Shown here: positions 43,310 to 51,471 of the stretch, piece by piece | How the letters are laid out: the number at the start of each line of letters is the position of its first letter | How positions within the stretch are numbered: the first letter of the stretch is position 1 | Assembly: GCF_022179765.1 (NCBI RefSeq) | Contig: NZ_BPRE01000002.1 | Span: 186,001 to 250,000, forward strand | Length of the DNA: 64,000 nucleotides | Source: Methylorubrum suomiense | Lineage (GTDB): Bacteria; Pseudomonadota; Alphaproteobacteria; Rhizobiales; Beijerinckiaceae | Direction: 5' to 3' | The notes under the pieces: model-generated | Database searches by the model: none | Told to the model about the DNA's origin: nothing | What the model saw: the letters and a program-made list of their open reading frames with translations, nothing else | Translations under genes and position numbers: made by a program

Positions 43310-44404
43310 ATGACGAGGAAGGAAGCCTTCGTCCCGCAATGGGCGACGCACCCCGGGGAACACCTTGCGGAGTACATCGATGAGCGCGGCTGGTCGCAGG
43401 CCGAGTTCGCTCGCCTGGCCGGCCTGACGCCGAAGCTCGTCAGCACGATCATCAACGGCACGAACCCTGTCACGCCGGAGACGGCTCTTCGGCTGGAGCA
43501 TGTCCTCGGCTTGAAGGCATACATCTGGACGGGGCTGCAGGCCGAGTGGGACCTGTTCCAGGCCCGGGAGCGGGAGCGGGAGAGCGCCGAGCGGCAGGCC
43601 GATTGGCTGAAGCAGTTCCCGGTGAAGGAGTTGAAGGCATGCGGCCGGCTGCCCGACACGCGCGACATCGGCAGCCTGTTCGGCGAGATGCTGACGATGC
43701 TCGGCATTGGCACCGCGCAGGCCTACGACGCCAGGATCGGGTCGCTGGCGGTACATCATCGCCGGGCGCGTTCCGCGACGGCTTCCCCGCACCACATGTA
43801 CTGCTGGCTGATGCTCGGGGAGGAGCAGGCCCGGAAGCGCGAGCTTCCGGCCTACGACGGCGAACGGTTTCTTCGGAGTTGCGCCGAGATCAGGTCGCTG
43901 ACGGTGCATGGTCCGGACGTCTTCGAGCCGCGCATGCTGGAGCTTTGCCATTCAGCAGGCGTCGCCCTGGTGTTCCAGAAGCCCTTGAGCAAGACCTGCG
44001 TCTTCGGCTCGGCACGGTGGATGAACGACGAGCGGCCGCTGATCCAGATGTCGCTGCGCATGAAGAGCAACGACCATTTCTGGTGGACCTTCTTCCACGA
44101 GGCCGCGCACATCGTCCTGCACCGCGGGAAGAACTTCGTCGACGACCAGAACGGCGAGGGCGATGGGGTGGAGGCCGAGGCCGATGCCTGGGCCGAGGAG
44201 GTATTGGTCGGTCGGGAGCGGATCGAGTCCTTCGCCACGACATGTCCCTCAACTAGGCAGGAGGTCACCGCCTTCGCCGAGGAGGTCGGCTTGCACCCGG
44301 GCATCGTGGTCGGCATGCTGCAGCATCGCCACGCCGTACCCTTCAATCACCTCAACGACTTAAAGGTGCGTTTCGCGTGGGCGGACGAGGTTGCGCCGGC
44401 CTGA
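43310..44404 (+). CDS. HigA-type antitoxin fused to ImmA/IrrE metallopeptidase, 364 aa
   Basis: N-terminal XRE HTH (ATHPGEHLAEYIDERGWSQA to LVSTIINGTNPVTPETA), then an ImmA/IrrE domain with zinc motif HEAAHIVLH and downstream EADAWAEEVL. Start is ATG 43310 with AGAGG upstream, or GTG 43289 overlapping the toxin stop. It should bind the two palindromes and neutralise the toxin; the peptidase may let it respond to stress by cleaving a regulator, as in ImmA. Confidence 0.85.
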   Translation: MTRKEAFVPQWATHPGEHLAEYIDERGWSQAEFARLAGLTPKLVSTIINGTNPVTPETALRLEHVLGLKAYIWTGLQAEWDLFQARERERESAERQADWLKQFPVKELKACGRLPDTRDIGSLFGEMLTMLGIGTAQAYDARIGSLAVHHRRARSATASPHHMYCWLMLGEEQARKRELPAYDGERFLRSCAEIRSLTVHGPDVFEPRMLELCHSAGVALVFQKPLSKTCVFGSARWMNDERPLIQMSLRMKSNDHFWWTFFHEAAHIVLHRGKNFVDDQNGEGDGVEAEADAWAEEVLVGRERIESFATTCPSTRQEVTAFAEEVGLHPGIVVGMLQHRHAVPFNHLNDLKVRFAWADEVAPA

Positions 44405-44445
44405 CTGACGCGACCCGGCGACGTCGCCGAGGCTTAAGCTCGTCG

Positions 44446-44703
44446 ATGGTGCGGGTCCGTGGCGTGCATGTAACCGGCAAGGTGCAGCGCTGCACTACGG
44501 CGTCGGGAAGGATGCTGACCCTGGCCCTGAACGGGTCGACCATCGGCACCGTGGCTTTCGCGGCCAGCACGGCCGTGGCCACGTTCACGACGACGAGCGG
44601 GATACCCTACCTCTTCGACCAGGGCGACGTCTTGACCCTCACGGCGCTCGCGACCCAGGACGCGGGCCTCGCTGACCTCGTCGGCTTTATCGCCCTGCAG
44701 TGA
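44446..44703 (+). CDS. Possible small beta-rich protein, 85 aa
   Basis: The sequence alternates strands rich in Thr and Ala (GRMLTLALNGSTIGTVAFAA, VATFTTTSGIPYLFDQGD), like a fragment of a phage structural protein. No ribosome site is clear and the frame is open 69 bases upstream, so the start is unsure. It may be a remnant. Confidence 0.4.
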   Translation: MVRVRGVHVTGKVQRCTTASGRMLTLALNGSTIGTVAFAASTAVATFTTTSGIPYLFDQGDVLTLTALATQDAGLADLVGFIALQ

Positions 44704-44749
44704 GGGCGGCGGCCGCCGGGGTTTCGAAAAATCCCGGCGGATTTCCGTT

Positions 44750-44791
44750 CTGATCTTCCGTTACTTAGTGCTGATGTGGCGTTATCGGGTG
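44750..44791. repeat. Pair of 21-bp direct repeats (CTGAT-N4-CGTTA)
   Basis: Units CTGATCTTCCGTTACTTAGTG-like and CTGATGTGGCGTTATCGGGT-like follow each other with a 21-bp period (two helical turns). The same arrangement occurs at 51430-51471. It lies about 200 bp upstream of the 97-aa gene. Confidence 0.6.
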
Positions 44792-44991
44792 AGGCGGTAA
44801 CGGGGCGCTACACAGGGCATACGAACGCTAGTCTCAGGCTGTGCTGTCGCCGGGAGAATTCGTACGCGTCCGGGGCTGACGCCATCCACAGGCGCCCAGG
44901 GTCTCGGTAACCACGACCGAACGAGGCCTCTGGACATCGATTCGGGGATCCCGATCTCCTGGGCGTATCCCAGCGACAGGAGGCCGCCCCG

Positions 44992-45285
44992 ATGACGTAC
45001 CACACCTCCGCCCACCAGGTTGCCGACACCTTCGCCACCGCCCTGACCGGCGGCGCCCTGGCGCTCGGGTCGATCCTCATCCAGCAGCAGCAGGCCCGCA
45101 ACGCGGTCCGTCGCGAGGCCGCCGCGATCCGCGCGGTCGCCGGGCGCATGGCGTACCGCCGCGTGATGGCCGCCCACTACGCCGAGCAGGAGGCCAAAGC
45201 CATCGTCGATGCCCGCGCCGCCAGGTTCGCCCGGCAGCGGCAGCAGGCCATCGTCGAGGCGCGCCGGGCCGTCCTGGCTGGTTGA
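44992..45285 (+). CDS. Hypothetical protein with one membrane segment, 97 aa
   Basis: Preceded by GGAGGCCGCCCCG. An N-terminal hydrophobic stretch (FATALTGGALALGSILIQQQ) is followed by a long charged helix (RNAVRREAAAIRAVAGRMAY, EAKAIVDARAARFARQRQQA). No family recognised; possibly a small phage or ICE coiled-coil protein. Confidence 0.65.
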   Translation: MTYHTSAHQVADTFATALTGGALALGSILIQQQQARNAVRREAAAIRAVAGRMAYRRVMAAHYAEQEAKAIVDARAARFARQRQQAIVEARRAVLAG

Positions 45286-45387
45286 TGCCATCACGTGCTG
45301 AGATGTGCGAAAAAGTGTGCGGCCCGTGAGAGTCAACCCCCTAAATGCAAGATAGACGTCGATCACGTCGTTTTGAACAAGAAGAAT

Positions 45388-45412
45388 CCCGCCCTGGGGT
45401 GACCGAGGCGGG
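45388..45412. terminator. Stem-loop between convergent genes
   Basis: CCCGCC and GGCGGG arms with a 13-base loop, followed by TTTCGT on the plus strand and ATTCTT on the minus. It can end transcription of the 97-aa gene and of the minus-strand gene ending at 45437. Confidence 0.6.
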
Positions 45413-45436
45413 TTTCGTCGTTTCGGGATGGGGCGT

Positions 45437-46000
45437 TCAGGCCGGGAAGGCGGGCGGCCCCTCGTCGAGGACATCGTCGAAGATCGCCCTGATCCATCCG
45501 TTCTTCTCCATTTCGGCCCTGGCCGCCTCGGCGGCGGCGGCGGCCTTCTGGCCCTCCATGGCTGCGAACTCGGATGGCGACAGCGGCTTGGGCAGGCCCT
45601 GCAGGACGCGCTCGCCGAGGAGATGCTCGCCGATGTAGCGGGGCTCGTGCGCAATCAGGCTGGCGCGCTCCTTGGGCGACAGGCCGTCGAGATAGGCTGC
45701 GGCGGCCCGGTCGAGAATGCCCGGCGGGATCTCGCTGTCGACGCTGGGGTAGAGATGCTCCGCCGCGGCCAGCCCCCACTGCTCCGAGACCGGCAGCGCG
45801 TCGAACGTCGGCGGCGCCGCCGGGGCGGGCTCGGCGGCCTCCGCCTCGAACGCGGCCTCGGCCTCGGCGATGGGATCGTGCGGCGCCAGGGCCGAGCGGA
45901 CCGCGCGCCAGACAAGGCGGCCGCCCTCAATGACCGGCACCAGCGTGACGCGCCCCAGCGCGGACAGCGCCCGGGCGATTGCCGCAAGAATTCCCTTCAT
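45437..46000 (-). CDS. Hypothetical protein, 187 aa
   Basis: Basic amphipathic N-terminus (MKGILAAIARALSALGRVTL), an acidic Ala/Glu/Pro-rich linker, then a helical domain (DGLSPKERASLIAHEPRYIG, SEFAAMEGQ). No family recognised. The start at 46000 has GGAGGGGACG upstream. Confidence 0.65.
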   Translation of the reverse strand: MKGILAAIARALSALGRVTLVPVIEGGRLVWRAVRSALAPHDPIAEAEAAFEAEAAEPAPAAPPTFDALPVSEQWGLAAAEHLYPSVDSEIPPGILDRAAAAYLDGLSPKERASLIAHEPRYIGEHLLGERVLQGLPKPLSPSEFAAMEGQKAAAAAEAARAEMEKNGWIRAIFDDVLDEGPPAFPA

Positions 46001-46072
46001 CGTCCCCTCCTGGATTGACCTCCCGATAGTGCCGCGCGGGCATGCATACGACACGTCCGCGCCCTCGGTACG

Positions 46073-46639
46073 TCACGCCACCCCAAGGGAGACGGCCTCG
46101 GCATACGTCACGGCGCGGAGCCATACGTACCGGTCGGCGGCCTTGGTGCAGAGGGCGACGTGCTCCTGGCCGTACAGGCCGTAGACGACGTCGGCCTCGA
46201 AGCTGTGCCCGGGCTCGCGGCGAAACCGTCGGGGCGTCTCCGTCAGTCCCGTGGCGCGAATCCGGCGCTGCCACGCGCGCCGACCGGTCCCGGCGGGATC
46301 GATCCGGTCCCCCGCCTCGATGAACGAGATTTCGACCATCGCCCCGTCGGCGCCGGCGACGTACGCGCGGTGCGGCACGCGTCCGGACCCGGGGGCGACG
46401 ACGACGACGGTCCCGGGCGCGAGCTCGTAGTGGGCGCGGGGATAGGCCTCCTCGTACCGGCCACGCCGGACCCGCTCCTCGGTCCTATCCACAGGGGAAA
46501 GGCGCCTCCCGAGGGCTACGCAGTCCTCCACCAGGATCGCCTCGCAGGCCTTCTCCCAGGCGGGAATGACAAGGACCGGGGACGCTATCCTTGAAGGACC
46601 GGGCACGCCGTTCTTCGCCGCCTCGCAGGCAATCATCAT
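46073..46639 (-). CDS. Hypothetical protein, 188 aa
   Basis: Beta-rich soluble protein with segments HYELAPGTVVVVAPGSGRVP, AYVAGADGAMVEISFIEAGD and VVYGLYGQEHVALC; unrecognised. The ATG at 46639 is preceded by GAAGGA. A longer frame from the GTG at 46687 would start inside the 49-bp palindrome, which looks like a regulatory site, so the shorter start is preferred. Confidence 0.6.
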   Translation of the reverse strand: MMIACEAAKNGVPGPSRIASPVLVIPAWEKACEAILVEDCVALGRRLSPVDRTEERVRRGRYEEAYPRAHYELAPGTVVVVAPGSGRVPHRAYVAGADGAMVEISFIEAGDRIDPAGTGRRAWQRRIRATGLTETPRRFRREPGHSFEADVVYGLYGQEHVALCTKAADRYVWLRAVTYAEAVSLGVA

Positions 46640-46669
46640 GTAATCCTTCGAAAGTCGAAGCATCAGGCT

Positions 46670-46718
46670 CGGGAACGATTTGCACACAGAAGGCCATTGT
46701 GTGTGCAGATTGTTCCCG
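46670..46718. promoter_or_regulatory. 49-bp imperfect palindrome in a divergent promoter
   Basis: Arms of 19 bases match at 17 positions around an 11-base centre: CGGGAAC at the outer ends and TGCACACA at the inner ends. It lies between the minus gene starting at 46639 and the plus gene starting at 46802. Likely binding site for an island regulator. Confidence 0.6.
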
Positions 46719-46764
46719 ATGCTGATTTTCTCCTCCGTCCTCTTGAGAGAGATAATTGAAGCGC

Positions 46765-46782
46765 TTACGCTTTAGCGCGTAA
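46765..46782. promoter_or_regulatory. Inverted repeat TTACGC-N6-GCGTAA
   Basis: Perfect six-base arms, 19 bp before the GTG at 46802. Possible operator for the HTH-like gene that follows. Confidence 0.45.
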
Positions 46783-46801
46783 ATAGCCAACGGAGGCGCC
46801 G

Positions 46802-47011
46802 GTGACGGCTGAGGACGTGAGGGAGCTGCTACGGCAGCGCGTGGAGGCTGAGGGGAGCGCGAATGCGTGGGCGCGCCTCAACCGGGTGTCCCACGCGTAC
46901 GTGCTGGACACGATGGCGCGACGCCGGGCTCCGGGCCCGGCGATCCTCCACGCGCTTGGCATCGAGAAGGACGAGGCGACTTACCGCTTCAAGGAGGCCG
47001 CCCATGGCTGA
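46802..47011 (+). CDS. Small HTH-like (Cro-type) protein, 69 aa
   Basis: The pattern MTAEDVRELLRQRVEAEGSA, then AWARLNRVSHAYVLDTMARR, resembles a Cro-type helix-turn-helix. GTG start with GGAGG six bases before. It opens the long plus-strand run and overlaps the next gene. With two palindromes in front it may be the regulator of this run. Confidence 0.65.
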   Translation: MTAEDVRELLRQRVEAEGSANAWARLNRVSHAYVLDTMARRRAPGPAILHALGIEKDEATYRFKEAAHG

Positions 47012-47477
47012 CAAGTGGACTAGCGGCCTCCGGGAACTCGATGCGCGCCAGACGCGGCAGCGCCTTGCCATGCTCATGGACGAGTGTCGATTCGTGTCCC
47101 AGGGCTTGGAGATCGCGCAGGGCGAGGGCCTGCGCGATCAGGTGACGTCGACCGAGCTCGCCCTGCTCAGGGCCGCCAAGGGCGAGATCGAGCGCTTGGC
47201 CGGCATGCTCGCCGAGTTCAAGAGCGGCCCGCCGCCGGCGCCCGCGCCCTACGACGCCTTTGCCGCCGCCCGGGCCCGCGCCGAGGCTAAGGCCGCCTCT
47301 GGAGAGGACGCGCCCGCGCCGGCGACGGAACCAGCACCGGCCCCGGTCGCCCCGTCCCGCCAGCAGATGCCGGTGCGCGGGGCCCGCCTGCCGCGCCTCC
47401 TCCCCGGGAGGCCTGCATCAGCAAGGGCACGCCAAGCGAAGGGCCCATGGCGGTCTACAAGGCGCCCGATCCGGTAG
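47004..47477 (+). CDS. Hypothetical protein, 157 aa
   Basis: Starts MADKWTSGLRELDARQTRQR with AAGGAGG six bases upstream, overlapping the previous gene. The N-terminal helical domain is followed by an Ala/Pro-rich linker and a basic tail (QKGPW-like RQAKGPWRSTRRPIR). No family. Its end overlaps the next gene by 31 bases, which is unusual. Confidence 0.55.
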   Translation: MADKWTSGLRELDARQTRQRLAMLMDECRFVSQGLEIAQGEGLRDQVTSTELALLRAAKGEIERLAGMLAEFKSGPPPAPAPYDAFAAARARAEAKAASGEDAPAPATEPAPAPVAPSRQQMPVRGARLPRLLPGRPASARARQAKGPWRSTRRPIR

Positions 47478-47869
47478 CCGCTGCGCGCCTCGTCGAGACC
47501 CACGGCATGGATGGGGCGGCCGGACGCTACTACTGGCTCAGCCGCGACGCGGTGGTGAAGATCGTCCAGCACGGTCGCGAGATCCTGCGCGGGCAATCGG
47601 GCCAACCCATCCCGGCCCGGGGCAAGCGCCGGACGACGACGCCCGAGGCGGAGGACGCCGCGGTCGCCGCCGCCCTCCGGCTGGGCTCCGTGCATCGGGC
47701 AGCCCGGGAGACCGGGTACCAGCACACGTTCATCCTGACGCTCCTCCGGGAGCGCGGCATCCCCGTACCCCGCCTCAGCCGCGAGGAGCGCATCGCCGCC
47801 GTCAAGGCCGGCCAGGCGCGCGTCGCAGCCGCCGCCGAAACCCCCACCGCCACCGAGAGGGCAGCATGA
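47447..47869 (+). CDS. HTH-like hypothetical protein, 140 aa
   Basis: Helical. AAARLVETHGMDGAAGRYYW, and AALRLGSVHRAARETGYQHT followed by ILTLLRERGIP, look like two HTH units. Ends ERAA with ATGA overlap to the next gene. Possibly a DNA-binding protein of the island. Confidence 0.6.
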   Translation: MAVYKAPDPVAAARLVETHGMDGAAGRYYWLSRDAVVKIVQHGREILRGQSGQPIPARGKRRTTTPEAEDAAVAAALRLGSVHRAARETGYQHTFILTLLRERGIPVPRLSREERIAAVKAGQARVAAAAETPTATERAA

Positions 47870-48210
47870 CCGACATCACCACCAAGGCCCGCGGTTTCAT
47901 CGCCGGCGAGATCGCCGCCTCGGGCACACGCCCGGCCGCCGACGTCGCCAGCGGCATCCTCGCCCGCCTGCAGCGCCAGGGCCTCGCCGTCGTCGACGCC
48001 AGCCAGGCGCAGGCCGTTAGCGCGCTCGCCGGGCTCGATGCCATCCTCGACCTGCGCGGCGCCGCGGGGGACGAGGAGCTCGTCCGGGAATGGGCCGGCC
48101 AGATGGGCATGGACGACCCGTCAGGCCTGATGGCCGCCCTCGTCGCGGTCCGCGAGGTCCTCGACGGCCCGCGGAACGCCGAGCTCGTCGCCTCCTACCA
48201 CGCCGCCTGA
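47866..48210 (+). CDS. Hypothetical protein, 114 aa
   Basis: All-helical soluble protein (MTDITTKARGFIAGEIAASG, VSALAGLDAILDLRGAAGDE, SGLMAALVAVREVLDG). Start fixed by the ATGA overlap at 47866. No family recognised. Confidence 0.6.
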   Translation: MTDITTKARGFIAGEIAASGTRPAADVASGILARLQRQGLAVVDASQAQAVSALAGLDAILDLRGAAGDEELVREWAGQMGMDDPSGLMAALVAVREVLDGPRNAELVASYHAA

Positions 48211-48250
48211 TCCACCCTTCCCGCAACCCCGGTTTACCCAGGAGCGCCCC

Positions 48251-48994
48251 ATGCGGCGCGAGATCACCACCACCCCCTACCAGCCCCACCGCTGGGTCGA
48301 CGAGCTCCCCGACACCGCTTTGGCCAACTACGGCGTCTGGCGCGACCAGGCCTTCCGCTGCGAGGGCGACGCGCAGGGGCTGGCCTACCGGCTCGATACC
48401 CACGTCTTCGGTTGCGACAACCGGGGCGCCCGCATCGCCGAGCTTTGGCCCGCCGACAAGCTGTTCGAGGACCTCGCCGTCGGCATCTTCCGCACCGAGA
48501 CCGACAAGCTCCGGCGCAAGGCCCTCGTCGCGATCTTCGGTTCCGCCGCCGAGCAGGACGTCTGGGACCTCATCCAGGACTGCGTCGAATTGCCGGGCAC
48601 GCCCGAGGGGGCCTACGACCTGCAGGATCGCATCTGCGCCCGCATCGACCACGGCACGTTCAACGACGCCGACCTTGCGTGGGTCCAGGCCGCGGCCGCG
48701 CGGCAGGTCACCGACGAGGACCTGCTCGGCATGCACCCGTTCGACGGCGACCAGGGCGACGCGAAGAAGCTCTCCCGCCGGGTCGTGCGCGGCCGCCGGG
48801 ACCACCGCTGCCACTGGACCAGCCTGACCATCCCGGCCGGCGAACCGCGCCTCGTGATCAAGGAGGTCATGGACGGCGAGTTCATCGCCACCCGGCACTC
48901 GCGCGTGGCGGCCTGGTTCGATGTCTACGCCTTCAACGGCAGCCTCGCCGAGATGCTGAAGCGTGACGAGGCGCCCCTCGCCGCCGCGGCCTGA
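48251..48994 (+). CDS. Hypothetical protein, 247 aa
   Basis: Two parts: an N-terminal region (PHRWVDELPDTALANYGVWR, VWDLIQDCVELPGTPEGAYD) and a C-terminal module (MHPFDGDQGDAKKLSRRVVR, HWTSLTIPAGEPRLVIKEVM). The latter is homologous to the end of the broken HTH protein at 41879-42606, so it is a portable domain. The leader resembles those at 49070 and 49978 (CCCCGGTTT, CAGGAGCGCC). Confidence 0.65.
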   Translation: MRREITTTPYQPHRWVDELPDTALANYGVWRDQAFRCEGDAQGLAYRLDTHVFGCDNRGARIAELWPADKLFEDLAVGIFRTETDKLRRKALVAIFGSAAEQDVWDLIQDCVELPGTPEGAYDLQDRICARIDHGTFNDADLAWVQAAAARQVTDEDLLGMHPFDGDQGDAKKLSRRVVRGRRDHRCHWTSLTIPAGEPRLVIKEVMDGEFIATRHSRVAAWFDVYAFNGSLAEMLKRDEAPLAAAA

Positions 48995-48997
48995 GGG

Positions 48998-49069
48998 CCT
49001 CCGTCGCGCGCCAGGCGGCAGTGGCGCTCTTCCACCACCCCCAGCAACCCCGGTTTCAGGAGCGCCACC
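48998..49069. repeat. Duplicated leader, copy 1
   Basis: The first 30 bases (48998-49027) are identical to 49903-49932 and contain a hairpin-capable GCGCCA...TGGCGC. The unit ends CCCCGGTTT then CAGGAGCGCCA before the GTG of the next gene. Confidence 0.75.
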
Positions 49070-49894
49070 GTGCGCCAGCTCAACCTCAACGCCATCGGCG
49101 CCTCGGCCATCTACAAGGCCGTGTCCGAGTTCACCCTTTTCGAAACCGCCCCGGAGCGCACAGACCGCATCCTCGCCGCCTTGGCCAAGGCCGACCTCGT
49201 CATCGTGCCGAAGATGCGCGGCAACCCAGACGCCGTCCGCGAGGCGGTCCGGACCGGCAACTGGTCCGCCGTCTCGGAGCGCGATCTCCTGGCTTGGCGT
49301 GACGCGCCCCGCGAGGAGGAGACCGCTCCCGTCGCAGAGGGGTCCGAACGCGACAAGCCCTTCCCGACCGGCCGCGTCCTCGAAGTGGTCTACGCCAAGC
49401 CTGACGGCACCACCGAGACCGTCCGGCACACCGAGTTCATGCGGCAGGGGGGCCTCTCCTTCGACCCGCCTTCCGTCGTCGGGATGAGAGCCTTGGAGGT
49501 CCGGGTTTCGGGCGCGACGGAGACCGTGGCGCTGGTGCCTGGCAACACGTTCGAGCTCCCGCCCGGCACGGAGATCCGGGCCGCCGACGCCGCGGCCCCG
49601 GAGCCCGAGCGGGACTACTCTGGCCTGCGTGAGAACGGCGCCGACGACCTCGCGGCCCGGTACGGCTGTCGCGTCGAGATCGTCGGCATGGACGACGCCG
49701 ACATGCCCCTGACGGACGAGGGCATCGTCGGCGACCCGCAGTACGTCGTCGTCACGGAGCGCGCGACCGGTCGCCATGTCGCGCTCGTTGAGGCGTGGGA
49801 GACCGAAGACGGCGATCCGATTGTGCCAAAGCGGTGGCTCGAAATCGTGCTGGGGGCCTGGGACGCGGCGCGCGACCCGCAGCAGGCCGCCTGA
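49070..49894 (+). CDS. Hypothetical protein, 274 aa
   Basis: GTG start with CAGGAGCGCCACC before it, giving MRQLNLNAIGASAIYKAVSE. N-terminal domain with ALAKADLVIVPKMRG; a middle with VRHTEFMRQGGLSFDPPSVV; an acidic C-terminal part (GDPQYVVVTERATGRHVALV). No family. The MRQ start and leader are shared with the 49978 gene. Confidence 0.65.
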   Translation: MRQLNLNAIGASAIYKAVSEFTLFETAPERTDRILAALAKADLVIVPKMRGNPDAVREAVRTGNWSAVSERDLLAWRDAPREEETAPVAEGSERDKPFPTGRVLEVVYAKPDGTTETVRHTEFMRQGGLSFDPPSVVGMRALEVRVSGATETVALVPGNTFELPPGTEIRAADAAAPEPERDYSGLRENGADDLAARYGCRVEIVGMDDADMPLTDEGIVGDPQYVVVTERATGRHVALVEAWETEDGDPIVPKRWLEIVLGAWDAARDPQQAA

Positions 49895-49902
49895 GGCATC
49901 GC

Positions 49903-49977
49903 CCTCCGTCGCGCGCCAGGCGGCAGTGGCGCACCCCCGATTCCTCCCCTCCACCCCGGTTTCTCAGGAGCGCCATA
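49903..49977. repeat. Duplicated leader, copy 2
   Basis: 30-base exact copy of 48998-49027 followed by diverged sequence with the same CCCCGGTTT and CAGGAGCGCCA elements, again right after a stop codon and before a GTG. Confidence 0.75.
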
Positions 49978-50649
49978 GTGCGCCAGACCAGCTACGACAA
50001 GCTTGTGGCCAGGACAGCCATCCAGAACGCGTACGAGGCATCCAAAGGGGACAAGGGCCCCGAGGCACTCGTGAGGTTCGCTTTCACTGTCGAGAAGCAC
50101 CTCCACGACGCCGGCTTCGAGATCGTGCGGAAGCCGGAGCCGGCCTCGGGCCCTGGCATCCTCGGCGCGAAGGAGACCCCGTGGCCCGAGGGCGGCTTGT
50201 CGGAGGACGAGACCGGCTACAGCAAAGCCCTCGCCATGCTGCGCGGCTCCCGCATTCCCGGCGTCGCACAGGTCGCGGTGGCGCTCGGCGAGGCAAGCCC
50301 GAACGGGCCCGAGGGCAACATCTGGAAAGTGCTCGACCAGCGCTATGCCACGACTCGACTTGGGCGCGGCCTGTTCACGGAGGAGTCCATCCGTCGCGAC
50401 GTGATGGAGGTGCGGGACGGGATGCTCCGCGTTCGACCGGGCTCGCCCATCGCGCTGTTGTTCGCGGATCTCGACACACTCATGCAACGGGGCGGCAAGC
50501 CCATGAAGCTGGAGCCGCGCGCTGGCGCCGTCCGGGACCTCATCGAGGCGCATCGGCTGATCGCGGACGCCACGGACATCCTCGGTCACGACGCCGTCGA
50601 CGAGATCCTCAACAACCTCGCCGATCCGGTTCGCGGGGAGGCCGCCTGA
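49978..50649 (+). CDS. Hypothetical protein, 223 aa
   Basis: GTG start (MRQTSYDKLVARTAIQNAYE) after CAGGAGCGCCATA. Helical soluble protein with HLHDAGFEIVRKPEPASGPG and GRGLFTEESIRRDVMEVRDG; no family. Its TGA shares a base with the ATG of the small membrane gene. Confidence 0.65.
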   Translation: MRQTSYDKLVARTAIQNAYEASKGDKGPEALVRFAFTVEKHLHDAGFEIVRKPEPASGPGILGAKETPWPEGGLSEDETGYSKALAMLRGSRIPGVAQVAVALGEASPNGPEGNIWKVLDQRYATTRLGRGLFTEESIRRDVMEVRDGMLRVRPGSPIALLFADLDTLMQRGGKPMKLEPRAGAVRDLIEAHRLIADATDILGHDAVDEILNNLADPVRGEAA

Positions 50650-50900
50650 TGCGCGCCGCCCTCGCCCTCGTCGCAGGAGGCCCCGGGCGGGTCTCCATCA
50701 GCGCGGCCGCCATCGTGGCCATCGCCTTCGTCCTGGCCGGGCACGGCTGGGACCTCGCCCGCGCGGCTTGGCACGCCTCGCTGTTCGTCTCCGGCTTCGT
50801 CGGCGTCTGGGCCGTCCTGGCGCTGATCGCGCAGGCCGCCGGCGTCGCCGACGACACCACCCCTTCCTCAACCGCCGCCAAGGAGGCGTCCCATGATTGA
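50649..50900 (+). CDS. Small membrane protein, 83 aa
   Basis: Two hydrophobic helices (SISAAAIVAIAFVLAG and FVSGFVGVWAVLALIAQAAG) with short charged ends. TGATG coupling to the gene before and an 8-base overlap with the next. Family unknown. Confidence 0.6.
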   Translation: MRAALALVAGGPGRVSISAAAIVAIAFVLAGHGWDLARAAWHASLFVSGFVGVWAVLALIAQAAGVADDTTPSSTAAKEASHD

Positions 50901-51414
50901 CCTGCAGTCCATCGTCCGCCTCGCCATCCGCTCGTCCGAGCAGACCGCCCACCCGAAGATCGAGGCCATCAAGTGGCTCCGGCGCGCCCTCGGCGTCGGG
51001 CTGAAGGAGGCCAAGGACATGGTCGAGGACGCCTACATGTGCGGCCCCGTCCGGTTCGCCGAGAAGCACGCCCACATCGTCGGGGTGCAGGACACCTGCC
51101 CGAACCGCCCGCTGGAGAACCTGGAGAAGGACGAGCATGCCGAGATGGAGGCTGCCCGCGCCCGTATCCGGGTCCTGGCCGCCGCGGTCGGCATGAAGGC
51201 GGAGGTCCTGCTCCAGCCGGCCTACCTGACCCCAGAGCAGCGCACCCGGAATTGCCGCATCGAGGCACGGGCCCGGGACCTCTACGAGGCGGGCCGGAAG
51301 CGGGTGAGCGGGCGCCCGGGATGGGACCATCTCGACCCGAACTGCCCCTACGACATGGGCATGCGGAACCACGCCTTGACCGAGGCCAAGCGCGAGCTCG
51401 GCGAGGCCGCTTAA
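50893..51414 (+). CDS. Protein with an L7/L12 C-terminal-like helix motif, 173 aa
   Basis: Residues about 23-46 include AIKWLRRALGVGLKEAKDMV, matching the ribosomal protein L7/L12 C-terminal pattern (I-K-x-R-x-x-x-G-L-x-L-K-E-A-K-x-x-V). The rest is unrelated, with CPNRP, NCRIEARARDLYEAG and NCPYDMGM. It may dock to the sites that L7/L12 normally offers to translation factors, or share only the fold. Confidence 0.65.
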   Translation: MIDLQSIVRLAIRSSEQTAHPKIEAIKWLRRALGVGLKEAKDMVEDAYMCGPVRFAEKHAHIVGVQDTCPNRPLENLEKDEHAEMEAARARIRVLAAAVGMKAEVLLQPAYLTPEQRTRNCRIEARARDLYEAGRKRVSGRPGWDHLDPNCPYDMGMRNHALTEAKRELGEAA

Positions 51415-51429
51415 GCTCGATCCGTAGTT

Positions 51430-51471
51430 CTGATCATCCGTTACACTGTGCTGATCTCGCGTTACACTCGA
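51430..51471. repeat. Pair of 21-bp direct repeats (CTGAT-N4-CGTTACACT)
   Basis: CTGATCATCCGTTACACTGT and CTGATCTCGCGTTACACTCG follow with a 21-bp period, like the pair at 44750. They lie about 100 bp upstream of the gene at 51573 and probably bind a regulator. Confidence 0.65.
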
